Positions 7,677 to 16,972 of a DNA stretch of 64,000 nucleotides are shown here, one piece after another (position 1 is the stretch's first letter; every line of letters begins with the position of its first letter). The translations under genes were made by a program, and so were the position numbers. Source of the stretch: Flintibacter muris (GTDB lineage Bacteria > Bacillota > Clostridia > Oscillospirales > Oscillospiraceae); NCBI RefSeq assembly GCF_943192995.1, contig NZ_CALPCP010000011.1:1-64000 (forward strand), written 5' to 3'. Below the pieces are notes generated by a model. That model was given only the letters and a program-made list of their open reading frames with translations. It made no database searches and had not been told where the DNA came from.

Positions 7677-10049
7677 ATGATGATTAAATATCCTGTCCAT
7701 AAGCTGGCCAAGGACTTTACCAAAAACGGAAAGGTCCTGCCCTCCAAAGAGATCATGGACATCCTGACCCAGTACGGCCACCCCCCCAAGAACCACATGC
7801 AGCCCCTTACCGACGTGGAGCTGTCCATTGTGTTTGAGTACCTGACCCAGCACAACCAGATCGACTCCATTGAATCGGTCTATGCCGACGTCTACCACGA
7901 TCCTGAGGAGAAGAAGGGGGAGGCGCCCAAAGCGGAGGCGGGGCAGTCCGCCGCCAAGGAGGAGAAGAAGGATGGCCAGCCCCAGCAGGGTCAGTCCAAG
8001 CCCGCACCCCAGCAGGATAAGGCCAAGCCGGCAATCCAGCAGCCCACCAGCCGCGTCCCAGCCAAGAAGGTGGTGGACACCCGGGGCGGCCCGGCAGTCA
8101 ACCTGGAGAAATACGACGAGCGGCTGGAGAACTTTACCGACCAGCGCCGCCAGGACATGCGGGGCGGCAAGCAGAAGCTCCCCAAACAGAACCAGCGCAG
8201 CCGCCAGCAGGGCGGCCGGGGCCAGTCCTTTGGCAGCAAGCGCCGCCAGGAGGAGCAGGACCGGATGCGCCGCCTCCAGCTGGAGATTGCTAAAAAGGCC
8301 CCTGTCAAGGTACTCATTCCCGACGAGATCGGCGTGGGCGAGTTGGCCTCCCGGATGAAGAAGACGGGCGCCGAGGTGGTCAAGTGCCTTATCAAGAACG
8401 GGGTTATGGCCTCCCTTTCCGACATTATCGACTTTGACACCGCCGCCATCATCGCTGAGGAGATGGGCTGCAAGGTGGAAAAGGAAGTGATTGTCACCAT
8501 TGAGGAGCGCCTGATCGACACCGCCGAGGACAAGGAAGAGGATCTGGTGGGCCGCGCCCCGGTAGTGGTGGTCATGGGCCACGTGGACCACGGCAAGACC
8601 TCCTTGCTGGACTACATCCGCCACGCCAACGTGGTGTCCGGCGAGGCCGGCGGCATTACCCAGCATATCGGCGCCTACCAGGTGAATGTGAAGGATCACA
8701 CCGTCACCTTCCTGGATACCCCCGGCCACGAGGCCTTTACCGCCATGCGCGCCCGGGGTGCCATGATTACCGACGTGGCCATCCTGGTGGTGGCCGCCGA
8801 CGACGGCATTATGCCCCAGACAGTGGAGTCCATCAACCACGCCAAGGCGGCCAACATCCCCATCATTGTGGCCATCAACAAGATGGATAAGCCCGCCGCC
8901 AATCCCGACCGCATCATGCAGCAGCTCACTGAGTATGAGCTGGTTCCCGAGGAGTGGGGCGGCGAGACCATTGTGTGCCCCATCTCCGCCAAAACGGGCA
9001 TGGGCATTGACAATCTGCTGGACATGGTGGTCCTCACCGCCGAGGTCCAGGAGCTGAAGGCCAATCCCAACCGCTCTGCCCACGGTGCGGTGATCGAGGC
9101 CCGGCTGGACAAGGGCCGGGGCCCGGTGGCTACCCTGCTGGTGCAAAACGGCACTTTGAAACAGGGCGACGTGATTATTGCCGGCACCGCCGTGGGCCGT
9201 GTCCGGGCCATGACCGACGCCCGGGGCCGCAAGCTCACCGAGGCGGGTCCCTCTGTGCCGGTGGAGATTATCGGTATGGGCGAGGTGCCCGGAGCGGGCG
9301 ACGACTTCCACGCTGTAGCGGATGAACGCATGGCCCGCACCCTGGTGGAGCAGCGCAAGCACGAGCAGAAGGCGGCCGTCAACAGCCCGGTGGGCAAGGT
9401 CACCCTGGAGGACCTGTTCAGCCAGATCCAGGCGGGAGAGATGAAGAACCTGAACGTCATTGTCAAGGCCGACGTCCAGGGCTCCGCCGAGGCGGTGAAG
9501 GCCTCCCTGGAGAAGCTGTCCAATGAGGAGGTCCGGGTCCGGGTCATCCACTGCGCCGTGGGCGCCATCAGCGAGAGCGACGTGATGCTGGCGGGCACCT
9601 CCGGGGCCATTATCGTGGGCTTCAACGTCCGTCCTGACAACAACGCCAAGGATTCCGCCTCCCGCATGGGGGTGGATATGCGGATGTATCGGGTCATCTA
9701 TGACGCAATCAACGAAATTGAAGCAGCCATGAAGGGCATGCTGGCCCCCAAGTTCAAAGAGGTGGACCTGGGCCGGGCCGAGGTCCGGAACGTGTTCCGC
9801 ATTACCGGCGTGGGCATGGTGGCAGGCTGCTACGTGCTGGACGGCAAGATGCAGCGCAACGCTCAGATGCGCCTGCTGCGGGACAATATCGTCATCTACG
9901 ACGGAGCTATTGCCTCCCTCCAGCGCTTCAAGGACTCCGTCAAGGAGGTGGCCTCCGGCTATGAGTGCGGCATCACCTTTGAGAAATTCCAGGATATCAA
10001 AGAGGGCGACATCATTGAGGCCTACCTGATGGAACAGATTGAGGTGTAA
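7677..10049 (+). CDS. infB: Translation initiation factor IF-2
   Basis: A 790-residue GTPase. The N-terminal 200 or so residues are a low-complexity Gln/Lys/Pro linker with a helical head. An IF2_N motif follows, then the G domain: G1 GHVDHGKT at about 301-308, G3 DTPGH, G4 NKMD, and SAKTG. Domains II to IV end in [22 protein letters not shown]-2 brings fMet-tRNA to the 30S subunit and promotes subunit joining. The ATG at 7677 follows GAGGTG by 8 nt; the ATG at 7680 directly after it is equally possible. It is the largest gene of the operon. Confidence 0.96.
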   Translation: MMIKYPVHKLAKDFTKNGKVLPSKEIMDILTQYGHPPKNHMQPLTDVELSIVFEYLTQHNQIDSIESVYADVYHDPEEKKGEAPKAEAGQSAAKEEKKDGQPQQGQSKPAPQQDKAKPAIQQPTSRVPAKKVVDTRGGPAVNLEKYDERLENFTDQRRQDMRGGKQKLPKQNQRSRQQGGRGQSFGSKRRQEEQDRMRRLQLEIAKKAPVKVLIPDEIGVGELASRMKKTGAEVVKCLIKNGVMASLSDIIDFDTAAIIAEEMGCKVEKEVIVTIEERLIDTAEDKEEDLVGRAPVVVVMGHVDHGKTSLLDYIRHANVVSGEAGGITQHIGAYQVNVKDHTVTFLDTPGHEAFTAMRARGAMITDVAILVVAADDGIMPQTVESINHAKAANIPIIVAINKMDKPAANPDRIMQQLTEYELVPEEWGGETIVCPISAKTGMGIDNLLDMVVLTAEVQELKANPNRSAHGAVIEARLDKGRGPVATLLVQNGTLKQGDVIIAGTAVGRVRAMTDARGRKLTEAGPSVPVEIIGMGEVPGAGDDFHAVADERMARTLVEQRKHEQKAAVNSPVGKVTLEDLFSQIQAGEMKNLNVIVKADVQGSAEAVKASLEKLSNEEVRVRVIHCAVGAISESDVMLAGTSGAIIVGFNVRPDNNAKDSASRMGVDMRMYRVIYDAINEIEAAMKGMLAPKFKEVDLGRAEVRNVFRITGVGMVAGCYVLDGKMQRNAQMRLLRDNIVIYDGAIASLQRFKDSVKEVASGYECGITFEKFQDIKEGDIIEAYLMEQIEV

Positions 10050-10087
10050 GCTTTTAATTGTTCAGAAAGGAGATATCAATTACGGGA

Positions 10088-10228
10088 ATGACTGATAGTC
10101 AATTCAAAGATTTCATTCAGTTCGTCTTGGATGCCCTGCTGGACGCTCAAAGCGAGAAGGACCAAAGAGTTCGGGACGCCAAAACCCAAAAGGTGATTGA
10201 TAATCTCCAAAAAGTATTAGAGGACTGA
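10088..10228 (+). CDS. 46-residue hypothetical protein after infB
   Basis: A short open frame (MTDSQFKDFIQFVLDALLD, ending NLQKVLED) predicted to form one or two charged amphipathic helices. AAAGGAG at 10066-10072 lies 15 nt ahead of the ATG, which is long. An in-frame ATT at 10079 would have better spacing, so the start is uncertain. It sits 38 bp after infB and directly before a strong terminator, so it would be the last gene of the first part of the operon. Base use resembles a real gene, but no family is recognised. Confidence 0.6.
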   Translation: MTDSQFKDFIQFVLDALLDAQSEKDQRVRDAKTQKVIDNLQKVLED

Positions 10229-10233
10229 GCCAA

Positions 10234-10265
10234 CGGGGCGGGCGTTTTCGCCCGCCCCGGTTTGG
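10234..10265 (+). terminator. Strong intrinsic terminator after infB and the small ORF
   Basis: An 11-bp GC stem (CGGGGCGGGCG/CGCCCGCCCCG) with a TTTT loop, followed by GTTTGGTTTT. It separates rimP-infB from the rbfA-ribF part unless it is read through. Confidence 0.85.
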
Positions 10266-10280
10266 TTTTCGGTCCCGCCC

Positions 10281-10478
10281 GCAGGCGTAAGCCTCCTTTT
10301 GAAAGGAGGTGCCCCAGTGCGCACACTGGGGCGGAGGATTGCATTTTGGCGAAGCCAAAATATGCGAAGCAGACGAAAGCTTGCAAACCTGGTTTATTGC
10401 ATATGGTTCGCTTCGCGAAACACAATCCTCAGTCAGCCTTCGGCTGACAGCCCCTTTCAAAAGGGGCCTTGCCCGATG
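10281..10478. repeat. Family A related repeat, composite
   Basis: About 200 bp with paired ends: GTAAGCCTCCTTTTGAAAGG near the left and CCCCTTTCAAAAGGGGCCTT at the right. Inner hairpins are visible (CCCCAGTGCGCACACTGGGG; GTCAGCCTTCGGCTGAC). The right half, read on the minus strand, closely matches 49209-49345. It lies between the terminator and the DUF559 pseudogene. Confidence 0.75.
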
Positions 10479-10511
10479 CGGCGGGGATGAGAGATGAAGG
10501 AGGAGGCCGCT

Positions 10512-10871
10512 GTGACTTTTTTACCACGCAATAAAAAAGAGAGGCCGCATTCAACGCGGCTGCGCAACGAGCCTACGCCTGCGGAGAGGCGGCTGTGGTA
10601 TGATTTTCTGCGTACCGCATCCCCCTGATGGAACCGGCAGCGGATTATTGACAGCTACATTGTAGATTTTTTCTGCCTGAAAGCGAAGCTGGTTGTTGAG
10701 TTGGATGGAAGCCAGCACTATGATGACAATGGCTTGATCGAATATGATAAAATCAGGACAGACTATTTGGAAGCGTTGGAACTGAAAGTTTTGAGGTTTA
10801 CCAATGAGGAAGTTGAAAATAACTTTGCTAGGGTCTGCAAAAAATACAGCTTGAAACAGATCAGAGACTAA
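10512..10871 (+). pseudogene. DUF559 endonuclease-like gene with in-frame stop
   Basis: Read through, this frame gives a 119-residue DUF559 protein, a family with a Vsr/restriction-endonuclease-like fold. Clear matches are LWYDFLRT near codons 29-36, IIDSYIVDFFCLKAKLVVEL, DGSQHYDD and LKVLRFTNEEV. Codon 39 (10626-10628) is TGA where relatives usually have an ordinary residue; the frame is intact on both sides. A GTG start follows AAGGAGGAGG. A single point mutation is the simplest explanation. Sequencing error or readthrough cannot be excluded from one sequence. It lies inside the translation operon ahead of rbfA. Confidence 0.82.
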
Positions 10872-10894
10872 AGACAACCTGAAGGAGAAACAAC

Positions 10895-11284
10895 ATGGCA
10901 AGCAATCGAATCGGACGCATTAACGAAGAGGTCCAGCGGGAGCTGGCCGCCCTTATTCCCAACGTAAAGGACCCTCGGGTGACGGGGATGATTTCGGTAA
11001 CGGCGGTGGACGTGACCCCGGATCTGAAATTTGCCAAGGTGTATATTTCAGTTCTGGACAAGGAGGACAGCAGCCAGGTACTCAAGGGACTGAAATCCGC
11101 CTCCGGCTGGCTCCGGCGGGAGCTGGGCCGGGCGCTGAACCTGCGCCATACACCGGAGCTCACCTTTTTCCAGGACGACTCCATGGCCAAGGGGGCCAAA
11201 ATTCTGGAGATGCTCCGCAACCCCGAGGTGGTCAAGCCGGCCAACCCGGCCAACGAGCACATCATTTTAGACGAGGAGGACTAA
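10895..11284 (+). CDS. rbfA: 30S ribosome-binding factor RbfA
   Basis: A 129-residue cold-shock-type ribosome assembly factor with a KH-like fold. Family marks are RIGRINEEVQRELAALIP near the N-terminus, DPRVTGMISVTAVDVTPDL, AKVYISVL, and LRHTPELTFFQDDSMAKG. It binds immature 30S subunits near helix 1 of 16S rRNA. The ATG at 10895 follows GAAGGAG. It starts the rbfA-nrnA-truB-ribF stretch, which is tightly spaced. Confidence 0.96.
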   Translation: MASNRIGRINEEVQRELAALIPNVKDPRVTGMISVTAVDVTPDLKFAKVYISVLDKEDSSQVLKGLKSASGWLRRELGRALNLRHTPELTFFQDDSMAKGAKILEMLRNPEVVKPANPANEHIILDEED

Positions 11285-11288
11285 AGAC

Positions 11289-12236
11289 ATGACCCCTCAG
11301 CAGGCAGCCGCATTTCTGACGGCCCACGATAACTATCTGATTTTGACCCATGTGCGCCCCGACGGGGATACCATCGGCTGCGGGGCAGGCCTGTGCAGGG
11401 CCCTGCGCCAGATTGGAAAAACCGCCTATATTCTGGAAAACCCGGAGGTCACAGAGCTGTTCACCAATTATGTGGAAGGGTTGACGGTTGGGCCGGATTT
11501 TGTCCCCGGCACGGTGGTGTCGGTTGACATTGCCGCCCGCTCCCTCTTTCCGGAGGCAGCAAAGCCCTATTTGGACCGGGTGGACCTAGCCATTGACCAC
11601 CACCCCTCCCAGGAATTTTTCGCAAAGGAAACCTGTCTGGACAGCAAGCGGGCCGCCTGCGGTCAACTGATTTTGGATATTGTGAAACAATTTGCCAAAA
11701 TCACACCGGAGATTGGGGAGGCCCTCTATGTGGCCGTCTCCACCGACTGCGGCTGTTTTCAGTACAGCAACGCAGACGCCGACGCCCACCGGGCGGCGGC
11801 TGAGCTGATGGAGAGCGGCTTTGATCCCTACCCTGTCAACCGGAAGTTCTTCCGCACCAAGACCTTTAAACGGCTCAAGCTGGAGGGCCTCCTTACCGCC
11901 GGGATGGAGCTGCGGGACCAGGGTGCCACCGCCCTGGTCTTCCTGACCCGAAAGATGATCGAGGAAGTGGGGGCCAGCGAGAGGGATATGGACGATATTT
12001 CCGCCTTTGTGGGCCAGATCGAGGGGGTCAAAAACGGGGTGACCCTGAAGGAGAGTGTCGGCGGTCATGTGAAAATTTCCCTGCGCACCGACCCCGGTGA
12101 CCTGAACGCCTCCTCCGTCTGTGCTCTTCTGGGGGGCGGCGGCCACGCCGCCGCCGCGGGTGCCATGCTGGAGGGGACTATGGAGCAGGTGCGCCAGCGG
12201 GTTATTGACGCAATTGAGCAGGTGCGCAATGGCTAG
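11289..12236 (+). CDS. nrnA: DHH/DHHA1 phosphoesterase, NrnA type
   Basis: A 315-residue DHH-superfamily protein. The first metal motif is THVRPDGDTIG. VSVDIAA and DLAIDHHPS follow (the DHH signature at about residue 98), with the DHHA1 motif GGGGHAAAAGA near the C-terminus. NrnA enzymes degrade nanoRNA and dephosphorylate 3'-phosphoadenosine 5'-phosphate. The position between rbfA and truB is conserved in Firmicutes. It begins 4 bp after rbfA and overlaps truB by 8 bp. Confidence 0.92.
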   Translation: MTPQQAAAFLTAHDNYLILTHVRPDGDTIGCGAGLCRALRQIGKTAYILENPEVTELFTNYVEGLTVGPDFVPGTVVSVDIAARSLFPEAAKPYLDRVDLAIDHHPSQEFFAKETCLDSKRAACGQLILDIVKQFAKITPEIGEALYVAVSTDCGCFQYSNADADAHRAAAELMESGFDPYPVNRKFFRTKTFKRLKLEGLLTAGMELRDQGATALVFLTRKMIEEVGASERDMDDISAFVGQIEGVKNGVTLKESVGGHVKISLRTDPGDLNASSVCALLGGGGHAAAAGAMLEGTMEQVRQRVIDAIEQVRNG

Positions 12237-13098
12237 TGGAATTTTAGTGATTGATAAGCCCGCCGGCTGGACCTCCATGGACGTATGCGCCAAGCTGCGG
12301 GGGATATTTCACGAGAAGCGGGTGGGCCATGGGGGTACCCTGGACCCCATGGCCACCGGTGTGCTCCCCGTCTTTATTGGCCGGGCCACCCGGGCGGTGG
12401 AGTTTGCGGAGAAATCCGAAAAGGAATATGTGGCCGGATTAAAACTGGGCGTTGTCACCAACACCCAGGATATCACCGGCGAAGTTCTGGAGACACACCC
12501 CGTCCAAATCAGCCAAGAGCAGCTGGAGGAGGCCTTGGTGCGGTTCCGGGGGGACATTATGCAGATCCCCCCCATGTACTCCGCCATCAAGATCAACGGC
12601 AAGAAGCTCTACGAGCTGGCCCGCAAGGGCCGTGAAGTGGAACGGCCTGCCAGGCCGGTGACCATAAAGGCCCTGGAACTGCTGCGCCAACAAGGAGAAG
12701 ACCTTTATATCATCCGGGTGCGCTGCACCAAGGGCACCTACATCCGCACCCTGTGCCACGATATCGGCCAGGCCCTGGGCTGCGGGGGGTGCATGTCCTC
12801 CCTGGAGCGGACCATGACGGCGGGCTTTTCCCTGGGGGACGCCCGTACTATGGATGAGGTTCAGAGTGCACAGGACCCCGCCGCCCTGCTTATGCCGGTA
12901 GACACCCTCTTCCAGGACCGAAAAAAGCTGGTGCTGGACCGGGCGACAGAAAAAAAGATCCGAAACGGTATGATTGCTGTGCTGCCCCATCTTGACTCGG
13001 GGGAGTATCGGACCTATGCCATGAGCGGTGAATTCCTGGCCCTGTGCCGGTGCCGGAACGGCAAGCTGGGCGCAATCAAGAGCTTTTTTGAGGTGTAG
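12229..13098 (+). CDS. truB: tRNA pseudouridine(55) synthase TruB
   Basis: A 289-residue enzyme that converts U55 of tRNA to pseudouridine. The catalytic aspartate is D39 in GGTLDPMATGVLPV, and the start GILVIDKPAGWTS is typical. YSAIKINGKKLYELARKG and CTKGTYIRTLCHDIG are also family motifs, and a C-terminal PUA-like part follows. The ATG at 12229 overlaps nrnA by 8 bp, so the two are probably translationally coupled. Confidence 0.96.
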   Translation: MASGILVIDKPAGWTSMDVCAKLRGIFHEKRVGHGGTLDPMATGVLPVFIGRATRAVEFAEKSEKEYVAGLKLGVVTNTQDITGEVLETHPVQISQEQLEEALVRFRGDIMQIPPMYSAIKINGKKLYELARKGREVERPARPVTIKALELLRQQGEDLYIIRVRCTKGTYIRTLCHDIGQALGCGGCMSSLERTMTAGFSLGDARTMDEVQSAQDPAALLMPVDTLFQDRKKLVLDRATEKKIRNGMIAVLPHLDSGEYRTYAMSGEFLALCRCRNGKLGAIKSFFEV

Positions 13099-13104
13099 TA
13101 TCCA

Positions 13105-14007
13105 ATGGAGAAACAACGCAGAGTAATCGCCCTGGGCTTTTTTGACGGGGTGCATCTGGGCCACGGGGCTTTGCTGCGCACCGTGAAGGAGACGGCAGCC
13201 CGGCTGGAGGCCGTCCCGGCGGCCTTTACCTTTGACAAGAGCCCCACTGCTGTTATCACCGGGCAGAGCGTCCCCCTGCTGTCCACCGTGGAGGACCGCA
13301 TCCTCCTTATGCGGAGGTGCTACGGGATACAGGAGGCGGTGGTGGCCTCCTTCGACGCCATGCAGCGCATGGACTGGGAGGACTTTATCACCAAATATCT
13401 GGTGGAGGAACTGGGCGTGATCCATGTGGTGGCCGGCCACGACTTCCACTTTGGCTACATGGGCAAGGGCAACCCGGAGCGGCTGCGGCATAAATGCGCC
13501 CAGCTGGGCGTAGGCTGTGACATCATCCAAAAAGTGGAGCAGGACGGCATCACCATCTCCTCCACCTACATTCGGAACCTGGTGGCTCAGGGGGAGATGG
13601 AGCGGGCGGCGGAGTTTTTGGGCCATCCCCACATCCTCACCCAGCAGGTGAGCCACGGCAAGGGGATCGGCCACTCGGCCCTGGGCTTTCCAACGGTCAA
13701 CCTGCGGGTGCCCGAGGGTGTGATTGTCCCCGCCTTCGGCGTCTACGCCACCAAGGTGTGGTTTGACGGCCAGAGCCGGGCCGCCGTGACAAATGTTGGG
13801 GTCCGGCCCACCGTGGCCGATAACGACGGACGGGTGACTGTGGAGGGCTTTATTCTGGACTTTGACGGCAATCTCTATGGCCGCCAGGTGCGGATGGAGT
13901 TCCACAAGCGGCTGCGGGGGGAGCGGAAATTCCCCTCCATGGAGGCCCTGGCCAGGGAGATCAGAAGGAACGCGGAGCAGACACGGGAGTTTTTTGAGGG
14001 AGCGTGA
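13105..14007 (+). CDS. ribF: Bifunctional riboflavin kinase/FAD synthetase
   Basis: A 300-residue two-domain enzyme making FMN and then FAD. The N-terminal nucleotidyltransferase domain has GFFDGVHLGHGALL, TFDKSP and AGHDFHFGYMGKG. The C-terminal kinase domain has GKGIGHSALGFPTVNL and VTNVGVRPTV. The length is normal. It follows truB by 6 bp, the usual place in Firmicutes, and leads into the DUF1576 gene 6 bp later. Confidence 0.95.
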   Translation: MEKQRRVIALGFFDGVHLGHGALLRTVKETAARLEAVPAAFTFDKSPTAVITGQSVPLLSTVEDRILLMRRCYGIQEAVVASFDAMQRMDWEDFITKYLVEELGVIHVVAGHDFHFGYMGKGNPERLRHKCAQLGVGCDIIQKVEQDGITISSTYIRNLVAQGEMERAAEFLGHPHILTQQVSHGKGIGHSALGFPTVNLRVPEGVIVPAFGVYATKVWFDGQSRAAVTNVGVRPTVADNDGRVTVEGFILDFDGNLYGRQVRMEFHKRLRGERKFPSMEALAREIRRNAEQTREFFEGA

Positions 14008-14013
14008 CAGCCA

Positions 14014-15384
14014 ATGACGAGGGGCGTATTCCACCTTCTGCACCATGAGCACCAGGCCCGGTATGACAAGATGTTCCCCTATCTGTGGGCCTATGCCATT
14101 TTGCTGGTGCTGGCCGGCTTTGTGCTGGACAACCCCGCCAACATCCTGCGCGGGCTGTACACCATCATTACCACCGAGGACGCCCTGATTACCGACTACG
14201 TTCTGGTGGCCGGGCCGGGGGCCGCGCTGGTAAACTCAGCCATTGTCACCGCGATCAGCATCTGTCTGCTCTACGCCTCCCGGGATACCCTCAACGGCAT
14301 GACTCTGGTGGAGATGGGGCTGATGTCGGGGTTTTCCCTGTTTGGAAAGAATTTTTTGAATATCTGGCCCATTCTGGCCGGGACCTGGCTGTATACAAGG
14401 GTGCGCAGACAGCGGCTGGCGGGCAATATCGGCATTGGACTGATGGCAACCGCCCTGGCCCCCATTGTCAGCTACATCGCCTTGGATAACGGCTGGGGCG
14501 GCCCGGTGGAAGGGGTTCTGGTGGGAATAGCCATTGGATTTATCATGCCTCCGCTGGCCACCTATACCTACCGCATCCAAAACGGCATGAACCTGTATAA
14601 CGTGGGGTTTGCCTGCGGGCTGGTGGCCCTGGTCTGCGTGCCGCTGATGGCATCCCTGGGGGCGGACCCCACCACCCACTACCGCTGGGCCAGAGGCTAT
14701 GAGCTGCCCTTCGGGCTGATGCTGGGGGTGCTGTGCGTACTTCTGATTGTGGGCGGACTGTTTTTTGCTCAAAAGCCGGTGTGGGCGTCCTGGGCGGGGT
14801 ACCGCCGCCTGCTCCAGACCAGCGGCCGGGCGCCCAGCGACTATCTGCGCATGTTCGGCCCGGCCCCGGTGTGCATCAATATCGGAGTCAACGGCCTGAT
14901 CGGCATGGCCTTTCTGCTGGCCACCGGAGGCGACCTGAATGGCCCCACCGTAGGGGGCATCCTCACTATTATGGGCTTTTCCGCCTTTGGCAAACACGCC
15001 TTCAATATCCTTCCGGTGATGGCCGGGGTGGCTCTGGGCAGCGTGGTGATGGACTGGTCCCTCACTGACTCCGCAGTTCAGCTGGCCTGCCTGTTCTGCA
15101 CCACCCTGGCCCCCGTAGCGGGATACTTCGGGTGGGGCTATGGGGTGCTGGCCGGGTTTCTCCACTCGTCGGTGGTGCTGTATACCGGCTCCCCGGTGGC
15201 GGGGATGAACCTGTATAACAACGGCTTTTCCGGCGGGCTCATTGCCATTGTGCTCTACCCCACCATTATGGCCATTGCCCGCCACCGCAAGCCGGTGCTC
15301 CAGGAGGAGGACTACTTCGACCAGTTGGAGGGCGACCGGCCCGTTATGCCCCCTGAGCCAAAGAAGCTCAAGGAGGAGGAGTAA
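14014..15384 (+). CDS. DUF1576 multi-pass membrane protein
   Basis: A 456-residue integral membrane protein with about ten to twelve hydrophobic segments, matching the DUF1576 family. An internal duplication is visible: NGMTLVEMGLMSGFSLFGKN in the first half and NGPTVGGILTIMGFSAFGKH in the second, and YNVGFACGLVAL versus YNNGFSGGLIAI. Such duplications suggest a transporter-like inverted or tandem architecture, but no substrate is known. It begins 6 bp after ribF and ends at a strong terminator, so it closes the operon. Confidence 0.88.
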   Translation: MTRGVFHLLHHEHQARYDKMFPYLWAYAILLVLAGFVLDNPANILRGLYTIITTEDALITDYVLVAGPGAALVNSAIVTAISICLLYASRDTLNGMTLVEMGLMSGFSLFGKNFLNIWPILAGTWLYTRVRRQRLAGNIGIGLMATALAPIVSYIALDNGWGGPVEGVLVGIAIGFIMPPLATYTYRIQNGMNLYNVGFACGLVALVCVPLMASLGADPTTHYRWARGYELPFGLMLGVLCVLLIVGGLFFAQKPVWASWAGYRRLLQTSGRAPSDYLRMFGPAPVCINIGVNGLIGMAFLLATGGDLNGPTVGGILTIMGFSAFGKHAFNILPVMAGVALGSVVMDWSLTDSAVQLACLFCTTLAPVAGYFGWGYGVLAGFLHSSVVLYTGSPVAGMNLYNNGFSGGLIAIVLYPTIMAIARHRKPVLQEEDYFDQLEGDRPVMPPEPKKLKEEE

Positions 15385-15420
15385 AAACAGCGGCGCCATA
15401 TATGGCGCCGCTGTTTGTTT
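15385..15420. terminator. Bidirectional terminator between DUF1576 and serpin genes
   Basis: A 32-nt perfect palindrome centred on ATAT (AAACAGCGGCGCCAT and its complement), with GTTTTG to the right. It serves the + operon and probably the converging serpin gene. Confidence 0.85.
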
Positions 15421-15438
15421 TGCTGCTGTAAAGGAAAA

Positions 15439-16845
15439 TCAGTGAACCTGGTTGACGACTCCCACAAACAGGGGAATGTCCTGGTTGCGGATAAGGAACA
15501 GGAAGGGCCGGTCCAGGTCCATAACGCAGACCTCGGTGGGCTGGGGCGGCAAACTGGTGTTTTTCACCATCATCATGGTGACGGCGGCGGCCTCCACCCC
15601 CTCCTCATCCACCTTCACCCGGGCCAGCTGCTTGGCCTGATCCAGGAAAGCCCTCAGATCTGTGAGGGCGGACAGGTCAGCCCTGTCCGGATTGGACAGA
15701 TCGGTGATTTCCAGGCTGTTCAGAGCTCCCATCAGGTCCAGGTCGGAGTTGACGTCAAACTTGGGCACCGACCATTGCACCTCCCCATAGAGGGCGGCAT
15801 CCCCGTAGAACTCCAGGCGGGAGAGGAAGTCCTCCTCCTGGAGCAGAGACTGGGGGGCGATCCCCTCGTCAGGCAGCACAAAGACCATCTCCCCCAGGTG
15901 GGTGGCCAGCCGGGCGGCCTGATAGCCCTCCCGGCGGATAAAGTAGGTGTCCTGGGTCTTGTGCATAAAGTCCACCCGGCTCTCCTCCCCGGCGGCGTCA
16001 GTGAAGATGTCCTCCTCTGTCTGGCCGGCGTTGAACTCCTCCTGCCAGGCGGCCTTGTAGTACAGGGAGGACACCAGCAGAGCCAGAGTTTCGGGCATGG
16101 TCTGCACCACAGGGGCGTCCCCGCCAATGAGGCCGTTGGTCTGATTGCTTACCCAGCCGGTTACCGCTTGGTCGGCTTCATCGCTCCCCATGGGGACAGA
16201 GTAGGCCCCGGCAAAGTACTTTTGGGACAGGGTATCCAAAGTTTTCTGGACATAATTTCCCTGCATATTGCTGTTGAGCCAGATGGAGCTGCCCAGAATC
16301 AGTGCGCTCTGGCCGTCGTCGGTGTACAGGGCCCGCCAGAGGTGCTCCGCCTGATCCTGAAGGGCCTCCACGCTGTCCACGCCCATGGCGTCCAGCACCT
16401 GCTGGCGGCTGTCCCCGTTGGCGCACTGGGCCAGCATGGCCAGAGCTGACCACAGGGAGAGCGGGGAGTAGACGGCGTTTTTCCCCTCCTGACCGGCCAG
16501 GACCAGGGGAACGCTTTTGGCGGCGAAGGCGTTGAGGGCGGCGTGCTCCGCCTCGGTGACACTACCGGCCTCTCCTCTGAGCGCCCTGAGAGCGTCGGTG
16601 TATTTGTCATAAGCTTCGCTGTAGGTTTTCCAGGCCTCCTCGCCGCCCTCCTCCGGGAATTGGGGCTGCTTGGGGAACTCCGGGTACACCGGCTCAGACA
16701 GAGCATAGTTCATGTTCACAGGCGCGCCTCCTTTTCCGGCTGTGCTGTAGGCGTTCTGTTCCGGGGGCTGTTCGCCGGCGGGGTAACCGGCGCAGCCAGT
16801 GAGCAGCAAAACACAGGCCAGGGCGAAAGATACGATTCGTTTCAT
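15439..16845 (-). CDS. Serpin family protease inhibitor, lipoprotein
   Basis: A 468-residue protein with a signal peptide and lipobox (LLLTGC, Cys18), a 65-residue spacer and a complete serpin domain. Serpin marks include NAVYSPLSLWSALAMLAQCA, SSIWLNS, VSSLYYKAAWQEEF and the reactive-centre-loop hinge VDEEGVEAAAVTMMMV. The C-terminus is RPFLFLIRN...PLFVGVVNQ. Serpins trap serine or cysteine proteases by cleavage of the loop. The small-residue hinge (EGVEAAAVT) fits an inhibitory rather than non-inhibitory serpin. The scissile P1 residue probably lies in the KNTSLPP region. Surface display would suit defence against host or microbial proteases, which is inference. Confidence 0.92.
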   Translation of the reverse strand: MKRIVSFALACVLLLTGCAGYPAGEQPPEQNAYSTAGKGGAPVNMNYALSEPVYPEFPKQPQFPEEGGEEAWKTYSEAYDKYTDALRALRGEAGSVTEAEHAALNAFAAKSVPLVLAGQEGKNAVYSPLSLWSALAMLAQCANGDSRQQVLDAMGVDSVEALQDQAEHLWRALYTDDGQSALILGSSIWLNSNMQGNYVQKTLDTLSQKYFAGAYSVPMGSDEADQAVTGWVSNQTNGLIGGDAPVVQTMPETLALLVSSLYYKAAWQEEFNAGQTEEDIFTDAAGEESRVDFMHKTQDTYFIRREGYQAARLATHLGEMVFVLPDEGIAPQSLLQEEDFLSRLEFYGDAALYGEVQWSVPKFDVNSDLDLMGALNSLEITDLSNPDRADLSALTDLRAFLDQAKQLARVKVDEEGVEAAAVTMMMVKNTSLPPQPTEVCVMDLDRPFLFLIRNQDIPLFVGVVNQVH

Positions 16846-16928
16846 GATGTCTCTCCCTTCCGTTTTGTCTTCTGTTTCTTTGGACGCATTTTTTCAGAAA
16901 AAGTTTCCACCGGGAGAAAATTTTTTAT

Positions 16929-16954
16929 AAAAAAGGGCGGCCCTGCGGCCGCCC
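16929..16954 (-). terminator. Terminator of the CD1247-type gene
   Basis: On the minus strand an 8-bp GGGCGGCC/GGCCGCCC stem is followed by a run of six T. It lies between the CD1247-type gene and the serpin start. Confidence 0.8.
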
Positions 16955-16972
16955 CAATTTATATATGCTGAC

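Noticed and set aside
7653..9551. A 632-codon open frame antisense to infB
   Set aside because: GC-rich coding sequence routinely opens the opposite strand. It has no domain, no ribosome-binding site, and lies fully over IF-2.
10281..10478. CRISPR-like array
   Set aside because: The internal palindromes are unequal and not regularly spaced. They belong to the family A repeat.
10626..10628. TGA in the DUF559 gene as a selenocysteine or readthrough codon
   Set aside because: Many genes in the window stop at TGA, no SECIS-like structure was seen, and the site is not a Cys position in the family.
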